Source of the DNA: an uncultured Verrucomicrobiota bacterium
GTDB lineage: Bacteria > Verrucomicrobiota > Kiritimatiellia > CAIVKH01
Direction of reading: 5' to 3'
Assembly: GCA_937872895.1 (NCBI GenBank)
Contig: CALMUP010000030.1
Location: forward strand, 20,729 to 84,728
DNA: 64,000 nt
The position numbers were made by a program, and so were the translations under genes. The notes beneath the pieces were generated by a model that made no database searches, was not told the origin of the DNA, and saw nothing but the letters and a program-made list of their open reading frames with translations. This document shows positions 33,623-42,732 of the stretch, piece after piece (positions within the stretch are counted from its first letter, which is position 1; the number at the start of each line of letters is the position of its first letter).

Positions 33623-34954
33623 ATGTTCGCCAAACTCGGACAATCCCTCCAGAAGACCTTCAAGGACCTCCGCGGCTACGGAAAGCTTTCGGAAAAGAAC
33701 ATCCAGGACGCCTTGCGCGACATCCGTTTGGCCCTGCTCGAAGCCGATGTCCATTTCCAGGTCGTCAAGGATTTCATCGGCAAGGTCCGCGAGAAGGTGA
33801 TGGGGGCGGACGTGGTCGAAAGTGTCACGCCGGGCCAGCAGTTCACCAAGCATGTGCACGACGAGATGGTCGCACTGCTGGGCGGAAGCGCCGCCGACTT
33901 CGACTTGTCCGGCCGCCCGGCCACCATCATGATGCTCGGCCTGCACGGATCGGGCAAGACCACCACCACCGGCAAACTCGCCAACCGCTTCCGCAAGCTC
34001 GGTCGCCGGGTCATGGTCGTCGGCTGCGACATCCGCCGCCCCGCCGCCGTGGACCAGTTGCAGATCCTCGCCCAGCAGGTCGGCGTCGAATGCCTCGCCC
34101 CGATGCCCGGCGAGACCGTGCCCGCCCTCGGCGCCCGCGCCCTCAAGGAAGCGGAAAACCGGATGATCGACCTGGTCATCTTCGACACCGGCGGCCGCTT
34201 CCAGATCGATGGCGAACTCGTCCAGGAGCTCAAGGACCTCCGCGCCACCGCCAAGCCGCGCAACGTCATCCTCGTCCTCGACGCCGCCATCGGCCAGGAA
34301 TCGGTCAACGTCGCCGACACCTTCCACAAGGAGGTCGGACTCACCGGGCTGATCCTCACCAAACTCGACGGCGACGCCCGCGGCGGTGCCGCCTTGTCGG
34401 TCCGCTCGGTCACCGGTTGCCCCGTCCTGCTCGTCGGCACCGGCGAAAAGGTCGAAAACCTCGAGCCGTTCCATCCCGACCGCATGGCCTCGCGCATCCT
34501 CGGCATGGGCGACATCGTCTCCCTCGTCGAGAAGGCCCAGGAGGCCATGCAGGACGCCGACATGGAGGACATGCAGGCCCAGCTCACCAAGGGCGACTTC
34601 ACCCTCGAGGATTTCCTCGCCCAGTTGCGCCAGCTCAAAAAACTGGGCCCTCTGGAGAATCTGCTTGAAATGCTACCCGGGGTTGGTAACTTGCCCGACC
34701 GCGTGAAGCAGGGCCTGACCGGGGGTTCCAGCGCCACGGAGATGAAACGCACCGAGGCCCTGATCCTCAGCATGACTCCCCGTGAGCGTCGTAACCCCGG
34801 CATTATCAACGCCAGCCGGCGGAAACGGATAGCCCGTGGATGCGGGTTGGAAGTCCGGCATGTCAACGACCTCCTCAAGCGGTTCGAGACGGCCCGGAAG
34901 ATGGCCAAACAAATGAAGAAGCACCAAAAAAGGTTGCTACGGTTCGGGCGGTAG
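33623..34954 (+). CDS. ffh: Signal recognition particle protein Ffh
   Basis: 443 aa. The SRP GTPase brings nascent membrane and secreted proteins to FtsY. The NG domain shows GLHGSGKTTTTGKLA near residue 107 (P-loop), CDIRRPAAVDQL, DTGGRFQIDGEL (DTAGR with Ala changed to Gly), TKLDGDARGGAALS and VGTGEKVENLEPF. The Met-rich M domain follows and includes MTPRERRNPGIINASRRKRIARG, the RNA-binding helix-turn-helix. It heads the ffh-rpsP-khpA-trmD group. Confidence 0.97.
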   Translation: MFAKLGQSLQKTFKDLRGYGKLSEKNIQDALRDIRLALLEADVHFQVVKDFIGKVREKVMGADVVESVTPGQQFTKHVHDEMVALLGGSAADFDLSGRPATIMMLGLHGSGKTTTTGKLANRFRKLGRRVMVVGCDIRRPAAVDQLQILAQQVGVECLAPMPGETVPALGARALKEAENRMIDLVIFDTGGRFQIDGELVQELKDLRATAKPRNVILVLDAAIGQESVNVADTFHKEVGLTGLILTKLDGDARGGAALSVRSVTGCPVLLVGTGEKVENLEPFHPDRMASRILGMGDIVSLVEKAQEAMQDADMEDMQAQLTKGDFTLEDFLAQLRQLKKLGPLENLLEMLPGVGNLPDRVKQGLTGGSSATEMKRTEALILSMTPRERRNPGIINASRRKRIARGCGLEVRHVNDLLKRFETARKMAKQMKKHQKRLLRFGR

Positions 34955-34991
34955 GGTAGAAAACCAGCCCTTTGTCGGTGGAGATAGCATT

Positions 34992-35279
34992 ATGTCGATT
35001 ACGATTCGTTTGAAGAAGATGGGTAAGAAGGACCAGCCGTTTTTCCGTCTGGTCGTCCAGAATACGCTGAAGAAGCACGAAGGCGACTACATCGAAAGCC
35101 TCGGCTGGTACGACCCGCTCGTGAAGGGCGAGAACAATTACCTCCTCAAGCAGGATCGCATCGATTACTGGCTCAGCCAGGGTGCGCACATCTCCGACAC
35201 CGCGAAGAGCCTGGTTCGCAAGAACCGCAAGCGCCCGCAGGTTGCCCCGGCTCCGGCCGCTGCCGAAGCCCAGGCTTGA
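34992..35279 (+). CDS. rpsP: 30S ribosomal protein S16
   Basis: 95 aa. N-terminal MSITIRLKKMGKKDQPFFRL and ESLGWYDPL are the family pattern; the C-terminal tail is Ala/Pro rich. It follows ffh by 37 nt, with GGTGGAG 8 nt before the ATG. Clustered with ffh, khpA and trmD as in many bacteria. Confidence 0.97.
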   Translation: MSITIRLKKMGKKDQPFFRLVVQNTLKKHEGDYIESLGWYDPLVKGENNYLLKQDRIDYWLSQGAHISDTAKSLVRKNRKRPQVAPAPAAAEAQA

Positions 35280-35289
35280 GCCCCGCGCC

Positions 35290-35526
35290 ATGTCCCTTCA
35301 ATCCTACGTAAAAACCGTGTTGGCGGATCTGGTCGACCATCCCGGCGACCTCAAGCTGACCGAAGTAGCCGGTGACAAGCTGGTCATCTTCGAACTCCGC
35401 TGCCATGCCGAGGACATCGGCAAGGTGATCGGCAAGAACGGCAAGACCATCGGCGCCGTCCGCACCCTCATCGGACAGGTCGCCGCCCGCAACGGGCAGC
35501 GCGCCCTGATCGAAGTCGTCGAATAA
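35290..35526 (+). CDS. khpA: KH-domain RNA-binding protein KhpA
   Basis: 78 aa. Single KH domain with [18 protein letters not shown], where the GxxG loop is GKNG. I chose the ATG at 35290, the family-length start 10 nt after rpsP. KhpA works with KhpB in RNA binding in other bacteria. rimM, often next in this cluster, is absent; trmD follows 17 nt later. Confidence 0.93.
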   Translation: MSLQSYVKTVLADLVDHPGDLKLTEVAGDKLVIFELRCHAEDIGKVIGKNGKTIGAVRTLIGQVAARNGQRALIEVVE

Positions 35527-35542
35527 TCCGGAGCCCCTCCCG

Positions 35543-36214
35543 GTGCTCCGGATCGACGTCATCACCATCTTCCCCGCCATGCTGAATGGCTTCCTGGGGG
35601 AGAGCATGATGAAACGCGCGGCCAGGCTCGGGGCCGTCTCCTTTCGCGCGATTGACCTGCGTGATTTCACCACCGACCGCCACCGCACCACCGACGACCG
35701 GCCCTACGGCGGCGGTCCCGGCATGGTGATGAAACCCGAACCCCTCTTCAAGGCCGTCGCCTCGGTCCGCCAACCCGACTCCCGGGTCATCCTGATGACC
35801 CCGTCGGGCCGCGTGTTCAAACAGGCCATCGCCCGTGAATTGACCACCTACTCCCACCTGATCTTCATCTGCGGCCACTACGAAGGCATCGACGAGCGGG
35901 TCCGCGAGGCCCTGGTCGATGACGAGATCTCGATCGGCGATTATGTATTGACCAACGGTGTGCTTCCCGCCGCCGTGGTCATCGACGCCGCCGTGCGCCT
36001 CCTCCCCGGCGTCCTCGGTGGGGAAGGGGCCGCCGACCAGGAATCGTTTTCGGAAAACCTCCTCGAATACCCCCACTACACCCGCCCCGAGGAGTTCGAA
36101 GGCCGCCGCGTACCCGAAGTCCTCCTCTCCGGCGACCACGCCGAAGTGGCGAAGTGGCGCGCCGAACAGGCCCGCCTCCGTACCGCCGCCCGCCGCCCGG
36201 ATCTGCTGAATTGA
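35543..36214 (+). CDS. trmD: tRNA (guanine-N1)-methyltransferase
   Basis: 223 aa. It makes m1G37 in tRNAs that read CNN codons, preventing +1 frameshifting. Start is a GTG with GGAG upstream. [12 protein letters not shown] is the N-terminus; [13 protein letters not shown] near residue 50, [12 protein letters not shown] near 105 and [20 protein letters not shown] near 130 form the trefoil-knot SAM site. The catalytic Asp is in the flexible EGAADQESF region. rplS, normally next, has been displaced by vapBC. Confidence 0.95.
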   Translation: MLRIDVITIFPAMLNGFLGESMMKRAARLGAVSFRAIDLRDFTTDRHRTTDDRPYGGGPGMVMKPEPLFKAVASVRQPDSRVILMTPSGRVFKQAIARELTTYSHLIFICGHYEGIDERVREALVDDEISIGDYVLTNGVLPAAVVIDAAVRLLPGVLGGEGAADQESFSENLLEYPHYTRPEEFEGRRVPEVLLSGDHAEVAKWRAEQARLRTAARRPDLLN

Positions 36215-36243
36215 CACTGAAATAGTGATCCACTATTTTAGTG
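36215..36243. promoter_or_regulatory. Inverted-repeat operator upstream of vapB
   Basis: CACTGAAATAGTG-ATC-CACTATTTTAGTG, a 13-bp arm inverted repeat with one mismatch (G/T), ending 2 nt before the vapB ATG. Ribbon-helix-helix antitoxins typically bind such sites to repress their own operon. Confidence 0.7.
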
Positions 36244-36245
36244 AC

Positions 36246-36476
36246 ATGAAGAACGTCACGATCAGTTTGCCAGACGAATTGGCGCATAAAGCAAAAGTGT
36301 TTGCGGCAGAACACAATACGAGTGTTTCCAGGTATGTGGGTGAGCTCCTGGCAGCGCGTCTGGAGTCTGAAAAAAACTACCGCAACGCGTACGCGCGATG
36401 GTCTTCACGAGCACTGAAACCGCTTGGAAACACGGGTATCGCCTATCCCGAGCGAGGCGCGTTGTATGACCGATAA
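36246..36476 (+). CDS. vapB: Antitoxin of the vapBC module, ribbon-helix-helix type
   Basis: 76 aa. I chose the ATG at 36246; a GTG at 36225 lies inside the operator. MKNVTISLPDELAHKAKVFA is a ribbon-helix-helix strand plus helix as in CopG/VapB-like antitoxins, and SVSRYVGELLAARLES follows. The charged C-terminal part would embrace the toxin. It overlaps the toxin gene by 11 bp. The stretch has lower GC and different codon use from the flanking ribosomal genes, consistent with recent acquisition. Confidence 0.78.
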   Translation: MKNVTISLPDELAHKAKVFAAEHNTSVSRYVGELLAARLESEKNYRNAYARWSSRALKPLGNTGIAYPERGALYDR

Positions 36477-36891
36477 TGCGTTTGTGGATACCAAGATCCT
36501 CGTTTATGCGCGGGATCCGACGCATGCCGATAAACATCGTATCGCGAGCCAGTTGATCAACACGTTATGGGCGAACCGACAAGGAAGAATCAGCGTCCAG
36601 GTGTTGAACGAGTACCTGGTGACGGTCACACAAAAACTTCGGCCGGGAATGACGTTCCAGGAAGCCTGGGAAGATGTCCAGGCGTTGATGGCCTGGGAAC
36701 CCTTGTCCATGGATGGGTCATTGCTTGAGTTGGGTCGCATCGTACATCTTGAGCATGGCGTATCGTGGTGGGATGCGTTGATTCTCGCCGCCGCCCACAA
36801 GGCGAATTGCACCCTGCTCTATTCGGAAGACCTTGCTGCCGGACGTGTTTACGGCGGGGTCAGGGTGGTAAATCCGTTCCTTTCCCATTAA
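36466..36891 (+). CDS. vapC: PIN-domain ribonuclease toxin VapC
   Basis: 141 aa. The acidic quartet of the PIN fold is visible: Asp in NAFVDTKILVYA near residue 8, Glu in VQVLNEYLVTV, Asp in WWDALILAAAHKANC and Asp in LLYSEDLAAG. The start is the ATG at 36466, overlapping vapB. As in other VapC proteins the enzyme should cleave RNA (often tRNA) when free of VapB. The operon sits between trmD and rplS, inside a ribosomal protein cluster. Confidence 0.88.
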   Translation: MTDNAFVDTKILVYARDPTHADKHRIASQLINTLWANRQGRISVQVLNEYLVTVTQKLRPGMTFQEAWEDVQALMAWEPLSMDGSLLELGRIVHLEHGVSWWDALILAAAHKANCTLLYSEDLAAGRVYGGVRVVNPFLSH

Positions 36892-36895
36892 TCCC

Positions 36896-36923
36896 TTGAC
36901 GTTGACCCCGTTCCGACTAGTAT
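36896..36923 (+). promoter_or_regulatory. Promoter for rplS after vapBC
   Basis: TTGACG (36896-36901), 16-bp spacer, TAGTAT (36918-36923), both 5 of 6 to consensus. It lies 31 nt before the rplS ATG and would keep rplS independent of vapBC autorepression. Confidence 0.55.
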
Positions 36924-36953
36924 TACGCCCCTTTGCTAACAGGAAACACGATC

Positions 36954-37328
36954 ATGGCTACCAAACTTCTCGAAAAAATCGACCAGGAACAGCGCAACGG
37001 CCGTTCCGTCCCTGATTTCAACGTGGGCGACAGCGTCAAGGTGTATGTGAAGATCCGCGAAGGCGACAAGGAGCGCGTACAGTTGTATGCCGGAACCGTG
37101 ATCGCCCGTGACGGAACAGGCAGCACCGAGACGTTCACTGTGCGCCGCATTTCCTACGGTGAGGGTGTCGAACGCGTGTTCCCGGTCTATTCCCCGAGCC
37201 TCGAGAAGATCGAAGTCGAACGCAGCGGCCAGCCCAAGCGTGCGAAGCTCTACTACCTGCGCGCCCTGAGCGGCAAGAAGACCAAGATCAAGGAAAAGGT
37301 CGCGAAGGAAGATCGCGCCGAAGCCTGA
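36954..37328 (+). CDS. rplS: 50S ribosomal protein L19
   Basis: 124 aa. I chose the ATG at 36954 (MATKLLEKIDQEQRNG) with AGGAAA 8 nt upstream. DSVKVYVKIREGDKERVQLY, ETFTVRRISYGEGVERVFP and AKLYYLRALSGKKTKIKEK are the family pattern. It should be co-transcribed with rnhB, 7 nt downstream. Confidence 0.96.
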   Translation: MATKLLEKIDQEQRNGRSVPDFNVGDSVKVYVKIREGDKERVQLYAGTVIARDGTGSTETFTVRRISYGEGVERVFPVYSPSLEKIEVERSGQPKRAKLYYLRALSGKKTKIKEKVAKEDRAEA

Positions 37329-37335
37329 TCCGGCC

Positions 37336-37998
37336 ATGCTCGACCACGAGCGGCACTGGAACTCCACCGGCATCAAGCGCCTGGCCGGGGTCGATGAGGC
37401 CGGTCGTGGTCCACTGGCCGGACCGGTGGTCGCCGCCGCAGTGGTCGCCCCGCTGGACCTGCTCGAATCACTCATCACCAGCGCGTGGCGCGGGTTGACC
37501 GATTCCAAACGCCTGACCGATGCCAAGCGGCGGGCGTTTTTCGTTTCCATCACCACCACCCCCGGCGTGCTCACCGGCATCGGCCTGTGCAGTCCGGCCG
37601 AGATCGATGCCCTGAACATCCTGCGCGCGACGCACCTGGCCATGGCCCGGGCTGTCGCCGCCTTGCCCTCCGCGCCCGATCATGTGCTGGTGGACGGGCT
37701 TCCGGTGAAGGGGTTGCCGGTGCCACACCAGGCCATCGTCGGAGGCGACGGCGCGAGCCTGTTGATCGCCGCCGCCAGCGTCATCGCCAAAGTTACCCGC
37801 GACGACCTGCTGCTCGACCTCGATCGCCAGTACCCGCACTACGGCTTCGCCGACCACAAGGGATACGGCACCGCACGCCACCTCGATGCCTTGCGCCGGC
37901 ACGGGCCGTGTCCGGCCCATCGCCGTTCGTTCGCCCCGGTCGCCCAGACCAACCTGCCGTTTCCCGTTACCAACCCTTCCTGCGATGAACACGCCTGA
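37336..37998 (+). CDS. rnhB: Ribonuclease HII
   Basis: 220 aa. It removes misincorporated ribonucleotides and RNA primers from RNA-DNA hybrids. The first catalytic pair Asp-Glu is in VDEAGRGPLAGPV; DSKRLTDAKR, HVLVDGLPV and ASVIAKVTRDD supply the remaining acidic residues. The C-terminal HKGYGTARHLDAL is typical. The YraN-family gene starts 14 bp before its stop. The rplS-rnhB-yraN order is conserved in bacteria. Confidence 0.95.
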   Translation: MLDHERHWNSTGIKRLAGVDEAGRGPLAGPVVAAAVVAPLDLLESLITSAWRGLTDSKRLTDAKRRAFFVSITTTPGVLTGIGLCSPAEIDALNILRATHLAMARAVAALPSAPDHVLVDGLPVKGLPVPHQAIVGGDGASLLIAAASVIAKVTRDDLLLDLDRQYPHYGFADHKGYGTARHLDALRRHGPCPAHRRSFAPVAQTNLPFPVTNPSCDEHA

Positions 37999-38440
37999 AC
38001 GTCCGGGTTTCCTCGCGCGGTGGTGGGCGGTGTGGCGGAACCGGCGACACGGCAACCCGACCACCGGAGCCTGGGGCGAGGACCTCGCCGCGCAGTACCT
38101 GGCCGGCAAGGGGTACCGCATCCTCGGGCGCCGCGTCCGGGTGGGTCGCCGCGACGAGCTCGACCTGATCACCCGGTCGCCCGGCCAGGTGCTGGTATTC
38201 GTCGAGGTGAAAACACGCGCCAGCGAGGCGTTCGGACGTCCGTTCACCTCGGTCGATGCCCGCAAGCGGAAAGCCTTGTCGCGCGCCGCCCTCCGCTACA
38301 TGATACAGCTCAAGGAAAAACCGAATTATTTCCGCATGGATGTCGTCGAAGTCATCGGCACGCCCTCCGGAAACGATCCGGTGGTGCGGCACCTGGAAAA
38401 CGCCTTCGCGCTTTCCGGAAAACGACGCATCCCGTGGTGA
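37985..38440 (+). CDS. yraN: YraN/UPF0102 family nuclease-like protein
   Basis: 151 aa. I chose the ATG at 37985 (MNTPERPGFLARWWAVW). The core GAWGEDLAAQYLAGKGYRIL and ELDLITRSPGQVLVFVEVKTR matches UPF0102, a restriction-endonuclease-like fold (E, D-x-n, ExK). The cell role is unknown. It overlaps rnhB by 14 bp. Confidence 0.92.
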   Translation: MNTPERPGFLARWWAVWRNRRHGNPTTGAWGEDLAAQYLAGKGYRILGRRVRVGRRDELDLITRSPGQVLVFVEVKTRASEAFGRPFTSVDARKRKALSRAALRYMIQLKEKPNYFRMDVVEVIGTPSGNDPVVRHLENAFALSGKRRIPW

Positions 38441-38445
38441 ACCCA

Positions 38446-39417
38446 ATGATGAAACGAATCCTGCTGTTGGCGCTGTGCATGGCCTTCCTCGTCGGTATCC
38501 AGCCTTGCCGGGCGCAACTCGATCTGCTCGCCATTCCCGGCGTCGCCGACCTGGCCGCCGAGTATGGCATCGATCCGTCGATGATCCGCGCCCCCACGCC
38601 GGACGAGATGCGGCAGTTCTGGCAGTTGCTCAACACCACCCTGCAATCCGAATCCATCGAGGACCTCGCCTGGCTGAGCCCGTACGCGGGCATGGCGCTC
38701 GGTTACCTCGATGGCATTCCCGAGGCGCGCCCGTATGCCGACTGGTTGCGCCAGCGGCTCGACTACCTGATGGTCGCCGAGGAGGTCGTGCGCGAGGAGC
38801 GGGTCGCCGCCAAGCGGCCTCCGCCGCCGCCCCCGACACGTAAACCCACTTCGCTCGCCTCGCCGCCGCCGAAGCCGCCGGCCGCTCCGGCCAGTTCGGT
38901 CGCGAAGAAGAAGACGATGAGCCAGGAGCGCTGGCAGAAACGCATCGCCCGGCGTCCACCTCCCCGCGGCGCCGCCGCCTACGTGGACCGGCTCAAGCCG
39001 ATCTTCGTCGCCGAGGGTGTGCCCGCCGCGCTGGTCTGGCTCGCCGAGGTTGAATCCAGTTTCGATCCCGAGGCCCGCAGCCCGGTCGGGGCGCTCGGCC
39101 TGTACCAGTTCATGCCCGCCACCGCCGAGCGGTTCGGCTTGTCGCTGCGCCCCGAGGACGAGCGCCTCGTGCCCGAGCGTTCCGCCACTGCGGCCGCGCG
39201 TTACCTCAAGTTCCTTTACAAGCGGTTCGGTTCCTGGTCGCTTGCCCTTGCCGCCTACAACGCGGGGGAGGGGCGGGTCGGCGGACTGCTCAAGAAGCAC
39301 AAGGCGACCACCTTCGAGGGCATCGCCGACCACCTGCCTTCCGAAACCCGCATGTATGTCCCCAAGGTCGCGGCGGTGGTCAAGGTGCGCGAGGGCGCCG
39401 ACCTCGAACGGCTGTGA
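38446..39417 (+). CDS. Lytic transglycosylase, SLT family
   Basis: 323 aa. I chose the ATG at 38446 (MMKRILLLALCMAFLVGIQPCRA, a signal peptide); the ATG at 38449 is an alternative. A Pro-rich linker precedes the SLT domain: catalytic Glu in LVWLAEVESSFDPEARS, ALGLYQFMPATAERFGL, and LALAAYNAGEGRVGGLL. The C-terminal YVPKVAAVVKV resembles MltD-type enzymes. It should cleave peptidoglycan during wall growth. It starts 5 nt after yraN. Confidence 0.93.
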   Translation: MMKRILLLALCMAFLVGIQPCRAQLDLLAIPGVADLAAEYGIDPSMIRAPTPDEMRQFWQLLNTTLQSESIEDLAWLSPYAGMALGYLDGIPEARPYADWLRQRLDYLMVAEEVVREERVAAKRPPPPPPTRKPTSLASPPPKPPAAPASSVAKKKTMSQERWQKRIARRPPPRGAAAYVDRLKPIFVAEGVPAALVWLAEVESSFDPEARSPVGALGLYQFMPATAERFGLSLRPEDERLVPERSATAAARYLKFLYKRFGSWSLALAAYNAGEGRVGGLLKKHKATTFEGIADHLPSETRMYVPKVAAVVKVREGADLERL

Positions 39418-39507
39418 TCCGCGGGCGGACCGCACCTCCGCTCCGCATTGCCTTGGGACCTGCCTTGCCGTATGATCGCGGCTCGCCTTGAAGGAGTCTT
39501 GATTGCT

Positions 39508-42500
39508 ATGAAACACTGGAGCCGGTTCACGGGGATTATCATCGCGTTCGCCGCGTTGGTTGCTTACATCTCGCTGTTGCCCGACTTTCTCTTTCCCAAC
39601 GAGTGGTCATCGGCCCTGTATTCCATTCTCGGGATGGATCCGTTCCGGCCGCTGACCCGGCCGGTCTGGCAATTCCTGATGTCCACCCTGGGTGGTCTGC
39701 CCGGAAGCCGGATCCTGCCTGCCGCCCACCTGCTATCCGCGTTCTGGGGTGCGCTGTGCGTAGGGCTGATGTACCTGGTAGCCTTGCGTCTGCGCCGTGC
39801 CCCCGTGCTGTCCGTAACCTCCGCCGGGCTTGAGCAGGTGCAACGCACCCGCCGGGTCAGTGCGATGGCCTCCGCCGGATTCCTCGCGGTCAGTGCGCCC
39901 CTCCTTATCGTCGCCACCCGTATCCATCCCTATGGATTCAACCTTGCCCTGTTGCTGACCGCGCTCTGGCTCACCCTGCGGTTCCGCGACGAACCCACGT
40001 TGGCTACCTGGCTCGGGTTCGCCACGGTATATGGAATCGGCATCGCCGAATACCCCACCTTCATCCTGCTCGCGCCGGTCTTCCTGACCGTATGGATCTG
40101 GCTGTTCTGGCGCAGCAAACGGGCTCCGGCCCGCTGGATCGCTCCCGGGGTGCTGCTCGGGTTGGCCGGGGTGGCGGTGGGCCTCCTGTTCGCCTGGCGT
40201 TATGCCGCGATGCCCGTTGCCGAATGGCGTGAGTTCGACAGCGTGTGGACGGTGTACCATTACTTCCTGATCGAGCAGTACCAGCAGATCCGCTACAGCG
40301 TGCCCAAGACCGGTTGGTTGATCGTCCTGCTCACCATGGTGCTCCCCGGTCTCTATGTCTGGTGGAATGGCTTCGAGGATGCCGATGACCTCTTCACCAA
40401 CCTCGGGCATATCGCCCTGCGCCTTATCCTGCTCGGGGTGGCGGTCGTGCTGCTCTACAACCTGCCCGGTTCACCCTGGCGCGTCATGGGTCCCCACACC
40501 GTGCTGGTGACCCCGTATGCGATCACCGCCCTCTGGTTCGGCCAGCTCGTCGGCTTTTTCTACCACCAATGGACGCGGCCGCTCACCGAACGTGGCCGGG
40601 CGCGCGGGCGCACCCGCTCACCGGTACCTGCCCGCATCCTGCTCGTCGCGCTGGTGGCCATGCTCGGTTCAGCCGGGTATCTCAATGCCACCAAGACCTC
40701 CCCGGCGAAGGCCGCCCCGCTGGTTCGTGCCGCAGACAACGTGCTGGATGGGATGGGGGACCGTGCATACCTCATCAGCAACGGCATGCTTGATGGCGTG
40801 ATGCAATGGCGGGCCGTCGCCGAGCAACGCAATGTCCGGTTCATCAACCGTACGCGCGGCAATTCCCGGGCGTACCTGCGCTTCATGAACAGTTGGATCC
40901 GGCATCCCGATGTTGAAGCCATGGTCGAAGCCGGATTCGCCCCGTACCTCGATGTCTGGATGTCCATCACCACCAACCTCCCCGGCCAGCTCGCCGTACA
41001 GGACATTCCGGAATTGTGGACCATGCAGGGATTCCGGTGGCTGCCCGTGCAGGGATTCTATGCCGGTTACGATCCGGAAACCCTCTCCACCGAGGAACGC
41101 GATCGGCTGTTGCAGCAAGCGGTTGCCTATGTTGAGAACAACCTCGCCGACTTCCGCCACGGCACGCCCCGCCCGGAACTGCTGCGCGAGGCCTACCGCC
41201 TGTTGTCGCGCCAGCTCGCGGTGTTCGCCAACAACCTAGGGTACACCCTCGCCGGCCTGGACCGGTCTGCTGATGCGCGCGCCGCCTACGAGGCTGCACT
41301 GGCCTTTCAGCCGGACAACGTCAGCGCCCTGATCAATCTTGCCGACCTTGCGCGAACGGAAGGGCGCGAGGACGAGGCCAAGAGCCTTCAGGAGTCGTTC
41401 GAGCGCATCCTGCGTGAACAATCGATCCCCGCCGAACCGCGTGTATTGGCCATGCTCTACGGCCACCTGCGCAACAACGTGCTGTTCCTTCAGGAAGGTG
41501 TTGCCCTGATGCAGGCGGGCATGACCGAGTCCGGCATTGAAACCCTGCGCCGCGCCGTGACCGATCTGCCCGGTGGTCACCAGTCCGAGATCCTGCTCGC
41601 CCAGGCGCTGTTCGAGGGCGGACAGATTCCTGCCAGCCTTGAGGCCTTCCGGGCGGTCGCGGAAAGCGATCCCGCCAACACCGCCGCCTGGCTCGGTCTG
41701 GCCCGCAGCCAGACCGTGCTGCGGCAGACCAACGAGGCGGCAGCCACCTTCGCCCGTCTCGCCGACATGGGCCTGGCCCCCGAACTCATCGACGTCGAAC
41801 TCGGCTTCCTGATGCTGGCCATGAACAACCATGCCGAGGCCGTGCAGCGGTTCGGTCGTCACCTCGATCGCGAGACGGTCGCCGGGCCGGCCGCCGTCGG
41901 CATGATGTGGGCTGCCGGTCGGATCGGTGATCAGGCCGCGCTGGCTCGTGCCGTGAGGGTGCTGGATCAGATGCCCAATTATTACGCCGGCCAGATGGCC
42001 CTGTATGAGTGGGCCATGCGCACCCGCGACCTGATCAAGGCGCGCGAGTGCCTCACCCAAGCACGCCGCATCCAACCGGGCAATACCGATGCTCTCGAAA
42101 AATACATTCGCCTCGAACTGATGGAAGGGCGTGAAGCCACCGCCAAACTGGCCCTCGATCAGTTGCTCGCACTCGACTCCTCCCACCCCTTCGGCAATTA
42201 CCTGCTTTCCGGCATCCACCAGAAGAACGGGCGCCTCGACCTCGCTGAAACCGCACTGCGGCGCGCCTTGTCCCGTGACACCTCCGGCGAAGCCTCCTAC
42301 GGACTGAGCTGGGTGCTGGCCCAGCAAGGGCGTCACGAGGAAGCCCTGCGCCTGATCGACCAGGCCCTCAAGCGCCAGCCCGGCAATCCCTCCTTCCTGG
42401 GCACGCGGGGGGTGATCCTCAACGGGCTGGAACAATGGCCCGAAGCCGAGCGCCAGTTGCAGGCCGCCATCGCGCAAACCCCGTCCGACATCCCGCTGTT

Positions 42501-42639
42501 CCGAGCCCATCACGCCCTCGCCATCAGCCGGCAGGACCGAAACCCGCAGGCGCGTGAACTGGTCGCGGACCTGCTCGCGGACGATCAAACGGACCCGGAA
42601 CTCCAAGCCGTCCTCGATCGCCTCGAACACGAGCGCTAA
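39508..42639 (+). CDS. Multi-spanning membrane protein with C-terminal TPR region
   Basis: 1043 aa. I chose the ATG at 39508, with AAGGAG 11 nt upstream; earlier starts add a short unlikely leader. The first half (to about residue 370) has about ten hydrophobic spans with short loops such as ATRIHPYGFNL, typical of DUF2723-like proteins in Kiritimatiellota and Verrucomicrobiota, which resemble O-glycosyltransferases. The second half contains many TPR-like repeats (for example RADARAAYEAALAFQPDNVS near 590). The two-part layout suggests a membrane glycosyltransferase with a binding scaffold, an inference. It ends at a terminator (42702-42732). Confidence 0.8.
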   Translation: MKHWSRFTGIIIAFAALVAYISLLPDFLFPNEWSSALYSILGMDPFRPLTRPVWQFLMSTLGGLPGSRILPAAHLLSAFWGALCVGLMYLVALRLRRAPVLSVTSAGLEQVQRTRRVSAMASAGFLAVSAPLLIVATRIHPYGFNLALLLTALWLTLRFRDEPTLATWLGFATVYGIGIAEYPTFILLAPVFLTVWIWLFWRSKRAPARWIAPGVLLGLAGVAVGLLFAWRYAAMPVAEWREFDSVWTVYHYFLIEQYQQIRYSVPKTGWLIVLLTMVLPGLYVWWNGFEDADDLFTNLGHIALRLILLGVAVVLLYNLPGSPWRVMGPHTVLVTPYAITALWFGQLVGFFYHQWTRPLTERGRARGRTRSPVPARILLVALVAMLGSAGYLNATKTSPAKAAPLVRAADNVLDGMGDRAYLISNGMLDGVMQWRAVAEQRNVRFINRTRGNSRAYLRFMNSWIRHPDVEAMVEAGFAPYLDVWMSITTNLPGQLAVQDIPELWTMQGFRWLPVQGFYAGYDPETLSTEERDRLLQQAVAYVENNLADFRHGTPRPELLREAYRLLSRQLAVFANNLGYTLAGLDRSADARAAYEAALAFQPDNVSALINLADLARTEGREDEAKSLQESFERILREQSIPAEPRVLAMLYGHLRNNVLFLQEGVALMQAGMTESGIETLRRAVTDLPGGHQSEILLAQALFEGGQIPASLEAFRAVAESDPANTAAWLGLARSQTVLRQTNEAAATFARLADMGLAPELIDVELGFLMLAMNNHAEAVQRFGRHLDRETVAGPAAVGMMWAAGRIGDQAALARAVRVLDQMPNYYAGQMALYEWAMRTRDLIKARECLTQARRIQPGNTDALEKYIRLELMEGREATAKLALDQLLALDSSHPFGNYLLSGIHQKNGRLDLAETALRRALSRDTSGEASYGLSWVLAQQGRHEEALRLIDQALKRQPGNPSFLGTRGVILNGLEQWPEAERQLQAAIAQTPSDIPLFRAHHALAISRQDRNPQARELVADLLADDQTDPELQAVLDRLEHER

Positions 42640-42701
42640 CGTCTGCTCAGCCCGAGGTGGGGGAATCGCTGATTTGTTTTCTGGCTGTTCCTGAATACGT
42701 C

Positions 42702-42732
42702 CCAAACGCCATGTACGTGCGGTTTGGTTTTT
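42702..42732 (+). terminator. Intrinsic terminator after the membrane/TPR gene
   Basis: CCAAAC / GTTTGG stem (42702-42707, 42722-42727) enclosing a GC-pair with a bulge, then TTTTT. The stem is weaker than the others in the window. A palindrome AAAGCGCTTT (42736-42745), similar to LacI-type operators, follows it; its role is unproven. Confidence 0.55.

Noticed and set aside
34955..35000. SRP RNA gene next to ffh
   Set aside because: No GGAAGCA/GGCAGNA-type loop or stem was seen in the 37-nt gap or nearby.
36225..36245. GTG start for the antitoxin at 36225
   Set aside because: The codons fall inside the palindromic operator and add residues not expected before the ribbon-helix-helix strand.
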